From Nilaparvata lugens (lineage: Eukaryota > Arthropoda > Insecta > Hemiptera > Delphacidae), in the NCBI RefSeq assembly GCF_014356525.2, contig NC_052515.1, positions 17,210,531 to 17,274,530 of the forward strand: 64,000 bases of DNA, in the 5' to 3' direction. Positions 31,022-45,600 of the stretch are shown one piece after another. A program made the translations under genes and the position numbers. A model generated the notes under the pieces. It made no database searches, was not told where the DNA came from, and saw only the letters and a list, made by a program, of their open reading frames with translations. Positions within the stretch are counted from its first letter, which is position 1. Every line of letters begins with the position of its first letter.

Positions 31022-33608
31022 CTGAAACATAAATAAACAAATTAGAAACCCAGGAGAATTATTGAATTTGGAATAATAAAATACTCACTGAATATAATAT
31101 TTAATAATAAAAACAATCTAAATCCATCATTTCTTGTTTTCAAGATTTTTACTGAAAACTGGAATCAAATTCAAAAGCGAATACCCTACTTTTTAAACTT
31201 GTGTATGAATCGAAATTCAGGAAAATAAAAGTTGTTGGTTGTGCCTGTTGGTCCTTCCCCAATAATTTAAATGAATTGGGTTTTGTGTATTGTTGAATGA
31301 ATAAATAAATAATGTTGCAGAATCTCAAATAATAGTTGGTAATTGAAATGAGAACAGATATCGATCTAACAGCCCTCCCTTTGATCCAGAATAAGCAACT
31401 TTTCAAATTAAATTCCGGTGTTTTGGAACCCTCATACAACTACTGATTCTGCATATTTAAGGGGGAATGTGACGGAAGCCATACATATCAGTGATCCTGA
31501 CAGTGAGAATATTATTCCCTAAATTTCTAATTGGGATATTCATGCTCACTGGGCCGTGCTGAGTGGGGATAGTCTAATCAGAACTCATGGAAATTCTATT
31601 TTCACTGTGCAGATCAATTTATTTGATACTGATATGTAGAAATCTAGATTTTAGGGGTGGGGGTGCTTTCCAAAACTCTAGCCACCATTCTCATTGAAAT
31701 GCTTAGGTGAACATCAGCCTCGCAAACATTATTTATTCATAGTGGTACAAAGTATACAGCAGCTGAGAACACAAAACTCAGGGGGTCTAATTGGGTCAAC
31801 AGAGACTAGATACAAACAAAGCAAATCTAGGGGTAGACATTCACTTCATCAACATTCTCAGATGATCAAGAATCAGCCCGGGTTGACAGATTCAATACGT
31901 CAAGATTTCAGTTCATCAAGTTACCATTGCTTTCAGTAAGTCCATTAGATACAGTATTACATATTATTTAATTCTACAACTATCAACACATTCCGAATAA
32001 TATCAGCATTGCCATCTAAAAGGAAAATCCTAGCTTCTAACCTACTTGTCTTTTTGCTATTCATTATAAATCCTTCAACCTAAACTAACTTCTACCTCAC
32101 CCATTCTCATCAATTTCTAACTGAGTTAATGTGCAACTGTGTAGCTGACAAGCTGACTATGTACAAATCGTCCTTTTACTATTTATAAGATAGCCTTCAA
32201 CCCTCCAACTTCTACCTCACCCATTCTCACTAATTTCTAACTAGTGTACAACAGTGAAACTGACAATGTATAAGCCTGCAACGAAAACTTGACGCCCTGA
32301 AACAAGAAGTACCGAATTGTTCAACTTCTCATTTGTTTCACTATCTCAAGGAGTAGACAAAACAGGTCCTTGATGAACTGAGACTCTCCCGAATCAGGGC
32401 TAAAGAGCTTAATGAAGAAGCTGATGATCCCTATGAAGTTCCACAGAGCTTTTCAATTCATTTATTTGGGTTAAAAAAACGAGACGGGGTCGTCGAGAAC
32501 AATGGATGGACAGGTAAAAGTTCTAGTGACCCTTCAGTGGTCGCCTATTGTTATTAAATTACAACATTTGCGTGGTATATTTTCAAGATTTCCACTTATA
32601 TTGGTGGACCAATCTGGTTACTTTCTAGGCACTTTCAAGGAATTGAAGAAGTTTTGGGCAATTGCCTGTTTCTCTTTCCAAATATTGTGTCTGTGACTGT
32701 TCTAATAAATAACTAAATAACTAAATAACTTTGACTTGTAAATCAGTGGTAGCCTACAGTGATTGGATAAACACAATCATTACTATCGATGAAGTACAAA
32801 TTTAGTCAAACTAAGACCGTATTATAATTAGTGGACATGATGAGACTAAACGCATTACATAGATTTTACAGCACGTAAAACCCACATCGATTTTTGCACA
32901 TTTCCTTAGAAATTCTACAAGATTGAATGAAACTTGACTAACACACGATACACATCATATGATTGCCAAGTTGTGTTCAATCTAATAGAATTTGAAATTA
33001 CGTTTAAAATCGTAACAGATGTAATTTGCAAAGCAATAGATAAGTTGGTGCTTCATAGTTCATACCAGCTAGAAGTACCTTCAAGAAAGCAGGAGGGGCC
33101 ACTAATGAGGGCGATGAAGCGGAATCAGAGGACAATAGAGTATGGTAGTTGAGAGTTGGAGGATGAACCTTTTTGGAACAATAGCCCAGTGTAAAGGTAG
33201 CGCGGCCACGTCTCGTTTATTTAACCAATTTATTTATTTATTAATGATAACAAGGAAGCAAACAGGATTTCTCCCATAAATTGGTTCCATAACACAAAAA
33301 TAATTGTAATGATTGGGTACTCACTTGTTGACCTTATACTTGTCGACAACAGCCTGCTGTGGACTGGTAGTGGCCTTGGCGTGGGTGGCATTGAGGCAGA
33401 CCATACACGGCGCCAGCTGCTTGAGCGAGTAGCCACTGGCCGACTCCAGGTCGGCAGGCCACACCTCCTCGCCTCCCCTCTCCTCCTCCAGCAGACAGTG
33501 ACGTGCGCACGCAATTGCCGCGCTCGCCAGCAGCGACTGTCTGAACTGCAGGTATGGGTCGCCCTCAACCAGGCTCAATTCGCATAGGAACTACAACACA
33601 GTACAAAT

Positions 33609-33664
<56 letters not shown>

Positions 33665-36600
33665 GTTTATTTCCCAAAAAACTAAAACTACAACATCAAT
33701 TACAAAAATATTAGATAAATTACAATATTACATACAATAGTTAGTTACAAAAGATTCTTATAATGTGTTATCTACTTGTTTAGTTTTTCTGTGTGGAAAT
33801 TGACCTACTCCACTATGGCGTACCATGTTCTAGAGTAGGTTTTGTTAGTTTTTTGTGTGTATTATCAATTAGTTAGTATTTAGTAAGTCATTAGGTGGTT
33901 AGTTGTTATTTGAAATAATGTTTTCTATGTTCTGTCTTCCTTTGCTCATCAACCAATTGTGTACTATTGCTTTGAACTTTCTAGGAAGATTAATCTGTTT
34001 AAAGTTTGCAGGAAGTAGATTATATAATTTTGGTGCTAAATGATTGAAATGTCTCTGGTATAGTGCCTTCCTTGCAACACTGGTGATGAGAAGATTCCTG
34101 TATCTGGTGTTGTGGTTGTGGTTTCTAGTTTGAAATGTTGTTGGGTTCTTGTGTAATCTGCATAGTATCTCCTTGGAGTAAAGCTGTCTTGCATCCATCA
34201 CGTCAAACTCATTGAATAGCTGGTCTGATGAATAGCGTGGAGGCTTCTGGTTGATGACCCTCATGATCAGCTTCTGCACCCTGAGGAGCGGTTCAATGTG
34301 CAAGAAGCTTGCACCTCCCCATCCCACAATCCCATACAGCATGAGGGACTGTGCTAGAGAGAAGTAGACAACTCTTAGACATCCCTTGTCGACCAGTGTC
34401 CTCAGAATCCTGAATCTGTAGATGGTCTTCCTCAGTCTCCCGCATAATTCATTGAGATGATGATCCCAGCGCAGAAAAGAGTCCATAGTAACTCCCAGGT
34501 ATTTCTGTGACTGTTTCCTGTGAACTGTGTATGAAGTGTTATTCCATTGATTCTTGATTACTATCTCATCTCCTGTTGGCTGTCCATGTTGAGTCGCCGA
34601 AAAGGTCAGAAAGAAGGCTTTCTCGTGGTTCAATGTTAGCAGATTTTCAGCCAACCAGCGAGACACCCTCTGAAGTCCAGTCTCGGCTTCTCTCCAGGTC
34701 ATCTCCCAGGTTGGTTCAGAGAACAGTATAACAGTATCATCTGCAAAGGTGGTGATTGATCCATTTATTACCATGTTGCATAATGGATTTATGTAGAGAA
34801 GAAAAAGAATTGGTCCTAGTAATGTTCCTTGTGGCACTCCAAACTTTACAGTCAGCTTGTTGCTTATACATCCATTGACTCTGACACATTGTGTTCGGTT
34901 TGATAGGTAGCTCTTGAAAAGATTCCATGCGACTCCTCTTATTCCACAGTTATCAAGCCTTGAAAGAAGAATGTCATGTGACACCGTATCAAAAGCCTTC
35001 TTTAAATCTAAGAATACTGCTAATGGTTTCTCTTCAATGTTTATTTTATCGGCAATCTGAGTGGTCACATAGTGGATAGCATCTGCGACTAGATCTAAAA
35101 CCATATTGGTTTGGCGATAGAAGATTATTTTTTTCAAGAAAGCTGATCAGTCTTGTTTTGATACACTTTTCAAAAAATTTTGATAATGTACTGAGTAATG
35201 ATATGGGTCTGTAGCAATTCATATCTTTCTTATCTCCTGTTTTGAAGATTGACATTATTTTTAATTGTTAAAAAACGTCAATATATTCAAAGCATATTCC
35301 AAGATTGTTAAATGGACTTAGGGATGGGGTGTAAGTGTTTTCCAATGGTCGTTCAAGTTTCAAGCACAAAGTGACTTTGCTTATGAGACAAAATCAAAAC
35401 AATTGAAAATAAGAATGCGCACAATTTTTACACTCATACTTTTTGATAGCCCCCTAATTCTCCCTTCATTGTCATAGTTTATCATTGGCATTTATCATCA
35501 TCATCATCGTCGTCATCATCATCATCTTCTTCATCTTCTCATTCGTGCTTGTTATCATCTCTCCATCACTATTTCATGTCTTTTCTCAACTTTTCTTTCA
35601 CTTATCTCTACTTTTCAAAATCATTTATATATTATTTCAAGTAGTTTTTTCTAAGTACTATTTCTAATGTTAGTTTAGTGAATTTTGTTTTGAATACGAA
35701 TTCTACTCATCTTATTGTGATGTTGAGGGATCATATTTGGGTTTATACCTGTTGCTCCCATTGTGAAATAAATAAATATTATGAATAACAAATTTCAAAT
35801 CCATGAACAATATTAACAAATATTAATATAAGTTAAAACCATAGGCCTACATATACTCACAAATTAAAATTCAATTTTTAAAAATTCTTTAATTGTAAAT
35901 AGACATTTTTTGATCAACAAACTCTTTACAGATGGAACTTTCTGAGATATTGCAATTATTCAAATGCTAATGAATTAATTATTATTAACAAACGAAAATC
36001 CAAATTAAATGCTGCAATATATCAGTAAATTCTATCTGTAGACTGGCTGGCCGCTATGGCTTCGTATAAAATGAGCACAGCTATCCGGAGATTGTCAGTT
36101 TGGTGTAAGGGTAAGCATTCCTGACCGGCAATTAGGAGGTACTGGTTTCGATTCCCGGGCTGACAAATAAGTTTTGAATAGTGGCGCTCATCGAATTTCC
36201 ATCTAGCTGTTTACCCTGTTGTCAATATTTGCAGTGGCAGAAGTCTTCGGGGTGAATCGCAGCATTTAATTTGGATTTTCGTTTGGTAATAATAACAATA
36301 TTATAATAATAATGTCCGTAAACTGTCTTAAAGGATGTTCGTCACTCCAACATAATGAGGTGGAGGTACAGCAAAGGTGGAGGCCATGCACAGCATGCAC
36401 ACTGTCATTGAGCCACTTGAGCGGTTATAGACGAGAATAGAGACAGCAAGTAATTTGGTGGCTAGTTTTTCATCAAGTCACTTTTGATCAATTTACATTT
36501 ACAAAACATCGATCAGAATGGAAATTGATGGTGAGTAAAGTAATGAGAATCTCTAGCCACCAGTGACTTACCATTTCTCTACTTTCCCAGTCTATAATCC

Positions 36601-39600
36601 ATTCAACAGCGAATTTCAATCAGTTCAACCATACAATTCATCAGTTCATACAATTCTAGTGGATTTCGGTGAAAATATTTCACGATCCATAGATGAACAT
36701 TGGTGCCAACAAACAAAACTGTTTAGCCGGCCATTAAAGGCTTGAATAGACATTCAATATTACTGTACAATAGTGTCTACTAATAACAACAGGCCGCAGT
36801 GACTATTATGTGTCCACTACAGTTGTGTGGCCTGATGTTATAAGAGTGGGTACTATATTATTGTACAATTGTTCACGGGCACTACCTCAGGTAAACTGTC
36901 TCCCGTAACAGCTAACCTGTTTCCTGTAACAGCTGACCTGTAGTCAAAAATCTCCGGCGAAAGGTAACGTTAGTAACTGGCCTTAAAGTTATTTTTCACT
37001 TGACATAATAATTTTAACTGGAAGTTTATTGATATAGCAAATAAAGTGTTCATTATGTCGCGCACATGAAAATAGACATGTCTATAAAATAGTGGGGTTA
37101 TTATATTTAGCATGTGGCTACCGCAAGATAGCATCACTATTATTTATGTATGAAAAACATATGTGTCATTCAGGTTACAACAGGTCTGCAGTATTGTCTT
37201 GTGTACGATAATGTAAGAATGTCGTTTTGCCAAGAGCAGCGAGTGTTCCTTCTTGAACAATATTTTATCATAATAAATAAATAATAAATAAATAAATAGA
37301 TTTTATTGTCGTAGACCAATATAGGTAATTGACAAAGTCATAGTAATACAATATTACAAAATAATAGAGTCAAAGCAATAGTTTAAAGTCACAAAGTATA
37401 ATAAATTACATCAAGTAGAATCGAAGAACTCTGTCAAACAATAGAAAGGTCTTAAAACCAGCCACTCAAAAAGTAATTTTTTAAAAATAACAATATTTTC
37501 ACAACATTTCATATCCAATGGCAACTTATTGTACATTCTCAAGCCTATGCTGTCATAGTGTTTCATGCTTATGACAAGACGTTGATATGGAATATCAATG
37601 AGGTCTTTTTTCCTGGTGTTATAAGCATGAATATTGGATCTTTTATTCAAGCTATGGAGATTCTTTCTAGTGTGCATGATTACTTGAAATATATAGAGGT
37701 TTATGACAGTCAATATTTTTGTTTTTTTGAAAAGAGGTCGACAGTGATCTAGATACCCTGCACCGGTCAATATTCTAATAGCCTTTTTCTGCAAAAGCAA
37801 GACCTTATTGATGTGACAGCTGTTTCCATATACTAAAATTCCGTATGAAATTATGCTTTGGAAAAAAGCAAAATATGAGTTTCTGAGGTATTTTTCCGGT
37901 ACAAGATTCTTCAACTGCCTTAACAGATAGATAACCCTAGATAACCTAGCAGAAACGAAATTTATGTGGGGTTCCCAGGTCAACCTGTAATCAAACATTA
38001 AGCCCAAAAACTTTAAACTATTGTTATTGTTGTGTGTATAGTCCCTGAGACCAAATGTCATAAGCTGAGTTTTATCCTCGTTTAGTTTAAAGCCATTCGC
38101 TGTGAACCACTTGGAAGCCTCCGCCAAGGTATCGGCTGTCATGTTATGTAAAGTGTGTACATCTGAATGAGAATTAAGAAAAGTGGTGTCATCAGCATAC
38201 AACACAGTCTTGCTGTTGATTGTGAGAGGAAGATCATTTATCATCAATACAAAGAGGAGTGGTCCCAATATTGATCCTTGGGGGACACCGTACTTTACTT
38301 TAGCAAGATCGGATCTCTCATTTCCCACACAAACAACTTGCTGGCGATCGCCAAGGTACGATCTAAAAAGACTAAGGCTCCTTCCACTGACTCCATAATA
38401 AGCTAATTTTTCAAGCAAAATATCATGATTCACACAGTCAAATGCCTTGCTCAGGTCACAGAAGGCAGCCTTCAGAATTCAACGCATCCAGATGTTTCCC
38501 TGTGGAGTTATCTCGAAGGTTTTGATAAATAGGTTTTATATTCTGAATAAATTAGAAATGAACATTATCAACGAAGATAATTATGAATTAAAAGATCTAG
38601 TTAATCTCAAAGTTTTCTTCTTACTATTTATACTTTTCTTGCATCATAATTTTCTATTCAGTTGTTTTTATACATTCTACATTGACTGACAACTGTTTTT
38701 ATCTCTTTTTCCTCATTTTGTAGGTTGGATTGTACGTTGAAGATGAATCCAAAAGTCAAACATGTTCAACATCTACTTGAATCGACAAAACTTGAAAGGA
38801 GTGGCCGTAGTTGAGTGAATTAGATGTTGGCTTTATAATTGAAAGGCCCGGACAATATATTTTTTCTCGGGCCACTCCCGATGGACACCGGCCCTGAAGC
38901 CAACCAGGTGACTCAATTTCATTTTTCCCAAAAATTAAAAAAGGGTCTACAAAGTGGATTCAAGTTTGTAAACATGACTTCAAGTTTGCAAAATACATTC
39001 ATTTTATACAAAATTCGAATTCAAGTAAACTTGACCAATGTAGACGTCCCTTAAACCATGATATATCTTATCTTCTATTTTTGTTTATGGTGGAATCTAG
39101 TAGGTACTGACCATGGCAAGATGCTTAGTCTTGTCGGACAGCTGGCAGACGGTGGCCAGGTGATTGATGAAGGCGAGTGTAGTGGGCACTGACAAATCGA
39201 AAGCCAGCACTTTCAGGATGACATGCTCCATCTTCAGCACCTGAGCAGTTGTGTACGTGTCGTCCGTGATGAACACAAACTCTGTCACGTCTGGCGGGTA
39301 GATTTCCTCGTATTTACTGCAAAACATCAACCAAAAATACCCTTAACATCGAAGATGGGTTGATTTTAAAGGTAAGGATATTCAGAACAGACAATAATGT
39401 CTAACCCGTGAAAGGAGAAAGAAGAAGAACATTGAAAATATGTTATATGTTGTGCTATTCGAGAGTGAGTCCCTAATATCTGCGCACCGTGGTATAGTAG
39501 CCTAAATAGGCACTTGTCTATTGAAAAGTACCGTACGTTCCCTTGAAGGGTTCCCATACATAGTATAACTCATTTTGTATTTTATATCAACTACTCTGAA

Positions 39601-42600
39601 GATAGGATTAATCAGACTATAGAATTATTTATAATCAATCAGCTGACAAGTGGATTATTCGTGTCATGCATTACACAGATGTCTGGAGAAGCCGGTGAAC
39701 AGGTGACACCAGATACTTGTAGATGAGAAAACTGCGTGAGGTCTACTGTTCACAGAACTACTAATAATCACAATAATTGAAAATAAGTACGCCAATTATT
39801 GTAATTATTATGAATGAACATGGAAATGATTGAATGGTTTTATTTAATACATTGATAAGTGAGACATGCAAAACTAGAATGAGATCTATTTTTCAATCGC
39901 ATGGTTAGATTTGTGATTGAGAAGGTGCTACCCTACATTTTAGAAGAGCGAACAAGTGTTGGCATTATCCGTAGTTGCATTTCACATAATCTTTCTTGGT
40001 AATGCTCTCTCTTGTTCCAAGCAACTATTTCATATACTCATGAATCTGACTATACATCTAACCTCTGAGAATTCATGCTTTAAATGCTAGAAGATTTTGT
40101 ATCCTCTAAAATTCAAATGAAATGTAAATTGAAAATGTGGGACCTGTTATACCTCTACAGATCATCGTCTGTGAAAGTTTCCTAGTAACATATATAATTT
40201 ATAATATAACAAGGATTTTGATTAGTTCTTGTTCTACTACTTTCCACAATTTATTAAAAAAAGTTTTTCATTATTTTCGATCTGTGTTTAATTATAGAGA
40301 AAAGATAGCATAAGAAGATATCCCATAGTATAGGGCGTTTATGTTCCAAATTTCACTGTTAGCTCAAGCCGATAGTCCTAGTAGTTATTTTTCGTGAAGC
40401 TATGTGACGCTGGTAATCTATCATATTGTGCCGTTTTTACACTCTCATCCAGCCTAACAGTAATAATAGACAGTAGTCGACAGTAATCGGATCGATTTTA
40501 TAAAATATCAGCTTGAAATTTGGATCATATACGACCTAAACCATGAGATATCTTATTATGTCCTCTTTTCTCTATAGTTCAATAATAAAAGGGCCAAGAA
40601 ATGAAACCCATATCTTTTGTTATAGATTCTGTATCCTCTAAATTTCAAGAGAATTATTATTGAAAAATTTGGTAAAACGATATATTTTGTGAGGATACTG
40701 ACGAGGCAACAAACATAGCAGCGGTGCCGAGCAGCTGCAGCTTGGCCCTGACCACCGACATCTGACTGAGGAAGCGGTCTATGAAGCCGACTGCCAGGTA
40801 GAGGGTCTCATTCTGCAGCTTGTACTCCTCACCCACCTCCACCAGCCAGTCCACCAGCGTCGAGCGCATCGAGTAAGAGATGTCCGGTTGGCGACGCATG
40901 TAGTACGGCTTAGCTCTGGCGCGCATCTACAAATACAATTCAAAACACTGTATACACTTATTCACTCATCAAAACCTGATTCGCTATTGAAAAGTATACA
41001 TAATCTAATCTCCTATCTTCTACAATCTATAATATAATAAAGGAAATAATAGTCTTATACACGTACGGGATAGGACAAACACGAATGACGCATCATCACA
41101 TATAAATTGTGAACTACTGAACTGTTTAACTTGAAATTTTGCATATAAAGATTCTTGATTTACCGAGGATGGTTATAGGCTTGTTTTCAAATCTTCAAGA
41201 TTTCAGTACGTCAAGTTTTCAACTCGTCATGCTTCCAGTTTGTTATACTTTGCTTGAGAGTGGTTATATATAAAATAGTGTAATACTTTGCTTGAGAGTG
41301 GTTATAGATAGAATAGTATATTCAATGGTTTTATCTTATATCTTCTATGTCTATAACTGTACTAAATAAAGCCTAAATGAAGAATTGGCTTACACATGTA
41401 CGGGATACGAAATACACGTTTGGCGCATCATGGCGTCTGAACTATTCAACTGATTAACTTGAAATTTTATTTTGCATAAAGATTCTTATTTTACCGAGGA
41501 TGGTTATAGGCCTATTTTCATTTTTGTTAATCGAATAATATTATAATTCCAATAATTGAAACAAATTTATTCAATTTGTGATACAAAGTTTTCTTAAAAT
41601 AAAAGCGCAATCGAATCTTTTTCTATAGTAAATTATTACAGTATTTGATACTTTCAATAACAGCATGGAACTATAAAACTAAATTCAATCTATTTGTGCT
41701 CTAAACAGACCCTTGCAGACTGGTTACCTGCTAGTGTAAAAATAATTAACGATTATTATTAAACGGAAATCTAAGGTTAAATGCTGTAAGTCACTCCGAA
41801 GATGTCTGCTACTGCAAATATTGATAATCGTGTAAACAGTTAGATAATTATTTGAGAAAACTATCTGAAATTATTCAAAGAAGATACCTAGCTACACTAT
41901 TTGGACTGTTATAAAAATTAGAATTAGAACAATTTTGTCTTGAGTTGGGTTTGCAAGATGTGTAATTCTTATGTTTAATTGAATGATTTCTCCATCCAGA
42001 AAATACAAGAAATATATAAAGGAAAATAATAGTCTTATACACGTACGGATAGGACAAACACGAATGACGCATCATCACATATAAATTATGAACTACTGAA
42101 CTGTTTAACTTGAAATTTTGCATAAATAAAGATTCTTGATTTACCGAGGATGGTTATAGGCTTGTTTTCAAATCTTCAAGATTTCAGTACGTCAAGTTTT
42201 CAACTCGTCATGCTTCCAGTTTGTTATACTTTGTGTAATAGTGTAATACTTTGCTTGAGAGTGGTTATAGATAGAATAGTATATTCAATGGTTTTATCTT
42301 ATATCTTCTATGTCTATAACTGTACTAAATAAAGCCTAAATGGCTTTTATTTATCAAGGCTTTTATTTATGAAGAATTGGCTTACACATGTACGGGATAC
42401 GAGATACACGTTTGGCGCATCATCGCGTCTGAACTACTCAACTGATTAACTTGAAATTTTATTTTGCATAAAGATTCTTATTTTACCGAGGATGGTTGTA
42501 GGCCTATTTTCATTTTTGTTAATCGAATAATTATAATTCCAATAATTGAACAAATTTATTCAATTTGTGATACAAATTTACTTAAATAAAAGCGCAATCG

Positions 42601-45600
42601 AATCTTTCTTCTATAGTAAATTATTACAGTATTTGATACTTATAATAGCTTCTTCTTTGATACTATAATATTAGCATGGAACTATAAAACTAAATTCAAT
42701 CTATTTGTGCTCTAAACAGACCCTTGCAGACTGGTTACCTGCTAGTGTAAAAATAATTGACGATTATTATTAAACGGAAATCTAAGGTTAAATGCTGTAA
42801 GTCACTCCGAAGATGTCTGCTACTGCAAATATTGATAATCGTGTAAACAGTTAGATAATTATTTGAGAAAACTATCTGAAATTATTCAAAGAAGATACCT
42901 AGCTACACTATTTGGACTGTTATAAAAATTAGAATTAGAACAATTTTGTCTTGAGTTGGGTTTGCAAGATGTGTAATTCTTATGTTTAATTGAATGATTT
43001 TTCCATCCAGAAAATACAAGAAATATATAAAGACTATGCATCGCATAAATAGGCTATGTCCCTTTGTCCCAATGTCAGAACGACAATCAAATCAGAGGTA
43101 CCATCAGATCACAAATAGAGAAAATGGTCACGACGACCAATCATTTATTTTTAGAACGCATTCGAGAGCTAGCTTCAGTTGCTTCATCATTATCGAACTC
43201 TAGTAAACTGAAAGTAAAAAGTAAAAGAACGAAAAAGAGTTGTTATTGTGAATTGAAATAGTTGAAAGTTTGATAAATGAAATATTTCAAGTGTATTGAA
43301 TTGAATATAACGCTTTAGTTATAGTTTACTTAGTTTACTAATAACAACTCTCTAGTTAGGCTAGGCACACACCAGTTAGTCAAGACAAGACAAGACATGA
43401 TCAGACACAATACTTCACATAGTTACTTGTGACGCAACTCACACTGATTAGTCATTGCAATTAGACATGTCTTCATAAGCAACTATGTCAAGTATTGTGA
43501 CTAAATGTGTCTGATCATGTCTTGTCTTGACTAACTCGTGTGCGCCTAGCCCAAGTAATAACCATTATAATAATATTGAGACAGGCACTATTTATCACAG
43601 GCACTATAGCCCATGTGAAGAATAATATTATCATAACGATAATTTAAACATGTTTGTATCATTGGAGAGGAAATAAAAGAATTGAAAGTTATGATATTGA
43701 TATTAATGTAATTTGCATATAAACATGGGAAAAATGAACTGATGTGAATGAATCTGTTACCTCAGCTATCTTCATGTAGTCGAATATATCCTGCTGATAC
43801 TCGTAGATGTCAAAAATGAGGCTTGCCAACTTGGCAGCAGTGGGCTTAGCAGAGGGTTGGGTTGACAGGACTGGAGTGCAGGGCGACAACACGAGTGAGC
43901 GATCCACATTCATCGGCGAGTCTACAAAGCTGTCCTCGGACATTGGCTCTTCCTCGCGAGCGGCTGCAAGTCCACTCACCACCTGCAAGTCCCGCAGAGG
44001 TTGTCTGCAAACACAAATACTTCATAATATTTACAATACTTACTGTCGTTCAAGTGAAAGAGAACTTTAGAATTGAGCTGTTTTCAACTTTAGAATAGCA
44101 TGATTAACATGATTATCAAGTGAACCATTTCATTTTATTCAGTTCCTCACCATAAAAATGTCTAGTAGTGAGTATATTTTTGGTTTGAAACTTGAACTCA
44201 AATTTGTAGAAGCAAAAACATGACTTGTTACACATCAATAGAATAACTATTTTTTGGTTGAACCGGCTGTTGCCTTCTGTTGGTTTCATGTGTAGTACTT
44301 GTACAAATAAATATAAACTGCTTTAAGCACGTTGATAAACTTGTCTAGACAATGTAAATAAAGCATGGTTTACAACAGTCTAAAGATATTTCAAATCAAA
44401 TATTAATTAAAAAAGTCCATGTTCTTTCAATCAGATAATTTCTCATTAAAACCAAGAAGTAAAAAAGAACAAGTGAATTTAAACATGTTTTTGGTTGAAC
44501 CGGTTGTTGCCTTTCTATGGTTTCATGAGTTGTGCTTGTACAAGCAAATATCAACTGCTTTCAGCACGTTGAGCAACTTGTCTAGACAATAACAGTCTGA
44601 AGAAGTAACAATTCTATTTTCTTTCAATCAGATAACTTCTCGTTCATAAAATAAATAAAAAAATAAATAAATACCTAGCCTATCCATGAAGTAAAGAAGA
44701 AATGTTGAAAAAGTGAATTTACAAACTCTAGACTACTGGATATTATTCTTGCATAAACACTTAACACTGAAATGATTGGAGAACAGACCCGCAAGACGGC
44801 AAACTATAATGCGATAAACTGGAAAACTTTAATAAATAACAACCAACCACTGACAACTGACCACTGGAAGAGAAACGAAAGTCAAACTTGTAGAGTTCTC
44901 AGATAAAATATAATATTATTAATATAATAATACATTGTATAGTTATAATATATAGTTTAACTTACCATGTTAATTCATAGCTTTTCTATGGAAGTAATTA
45001 ATAGTATCGTTTTCTGTTTAGGTATTCAAACTATGGTTTGCTGGTTTCGCCAAATTAGTAATATTATTATGTTAAAAAATTATACTTCTTATTCCTGAAT
45101 ACTACATTTTGTAATCTGTAAACTGTAAACATATTTCGTAAGGCAATAAATTTTATTTGATTTAGAACAAAGAATGTGATGAGATTTGTTATTACTGTAT
45201 CGATATTATTAATGTACTGATAAAAACAACTCATCACATAATACCTAATATATTCCTATTAAAATTTCTAAACGCCCATTTAAATATAATAAAAAACTAT
45301 TCCTTAGTTTATTGTTCAAAGTTAGCATGTCATTCTATTTATTATATTTTATTATTTGTTGCACCTGCTGTAGAATCTATTTAGGTTTAGCGGGACCAAT
45401 TTTGTAATGCACTTTATTGAATAGAATCAATGCTTGATGTATGGTCATACTATTTCACTCTAAGTTTGTACTATGTCGAATAAAAAATTTGAAAACGGTG
45501 CTTTGTACTGCAAATGGTCAGTCCAGTAGAATAGCAATCAATTAATCATATTGAATCATAATTACCTTGGCACAGCAACTACACAAGACAGATTCTTTTC

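Noticed and set aside
36105..36172. Functional tRNA gene
   Set aside because: A and B boxes are present but the acceptor stem does not pair and a SINE body follows.
43064..43261. 65-aa plus-strand frame ([15 protein letters not shown]...)
   Set aside because: Looks somewhat protein-like, but lies in cyclin A intron 3 beside repeats, with no recognised domain or splice partners.
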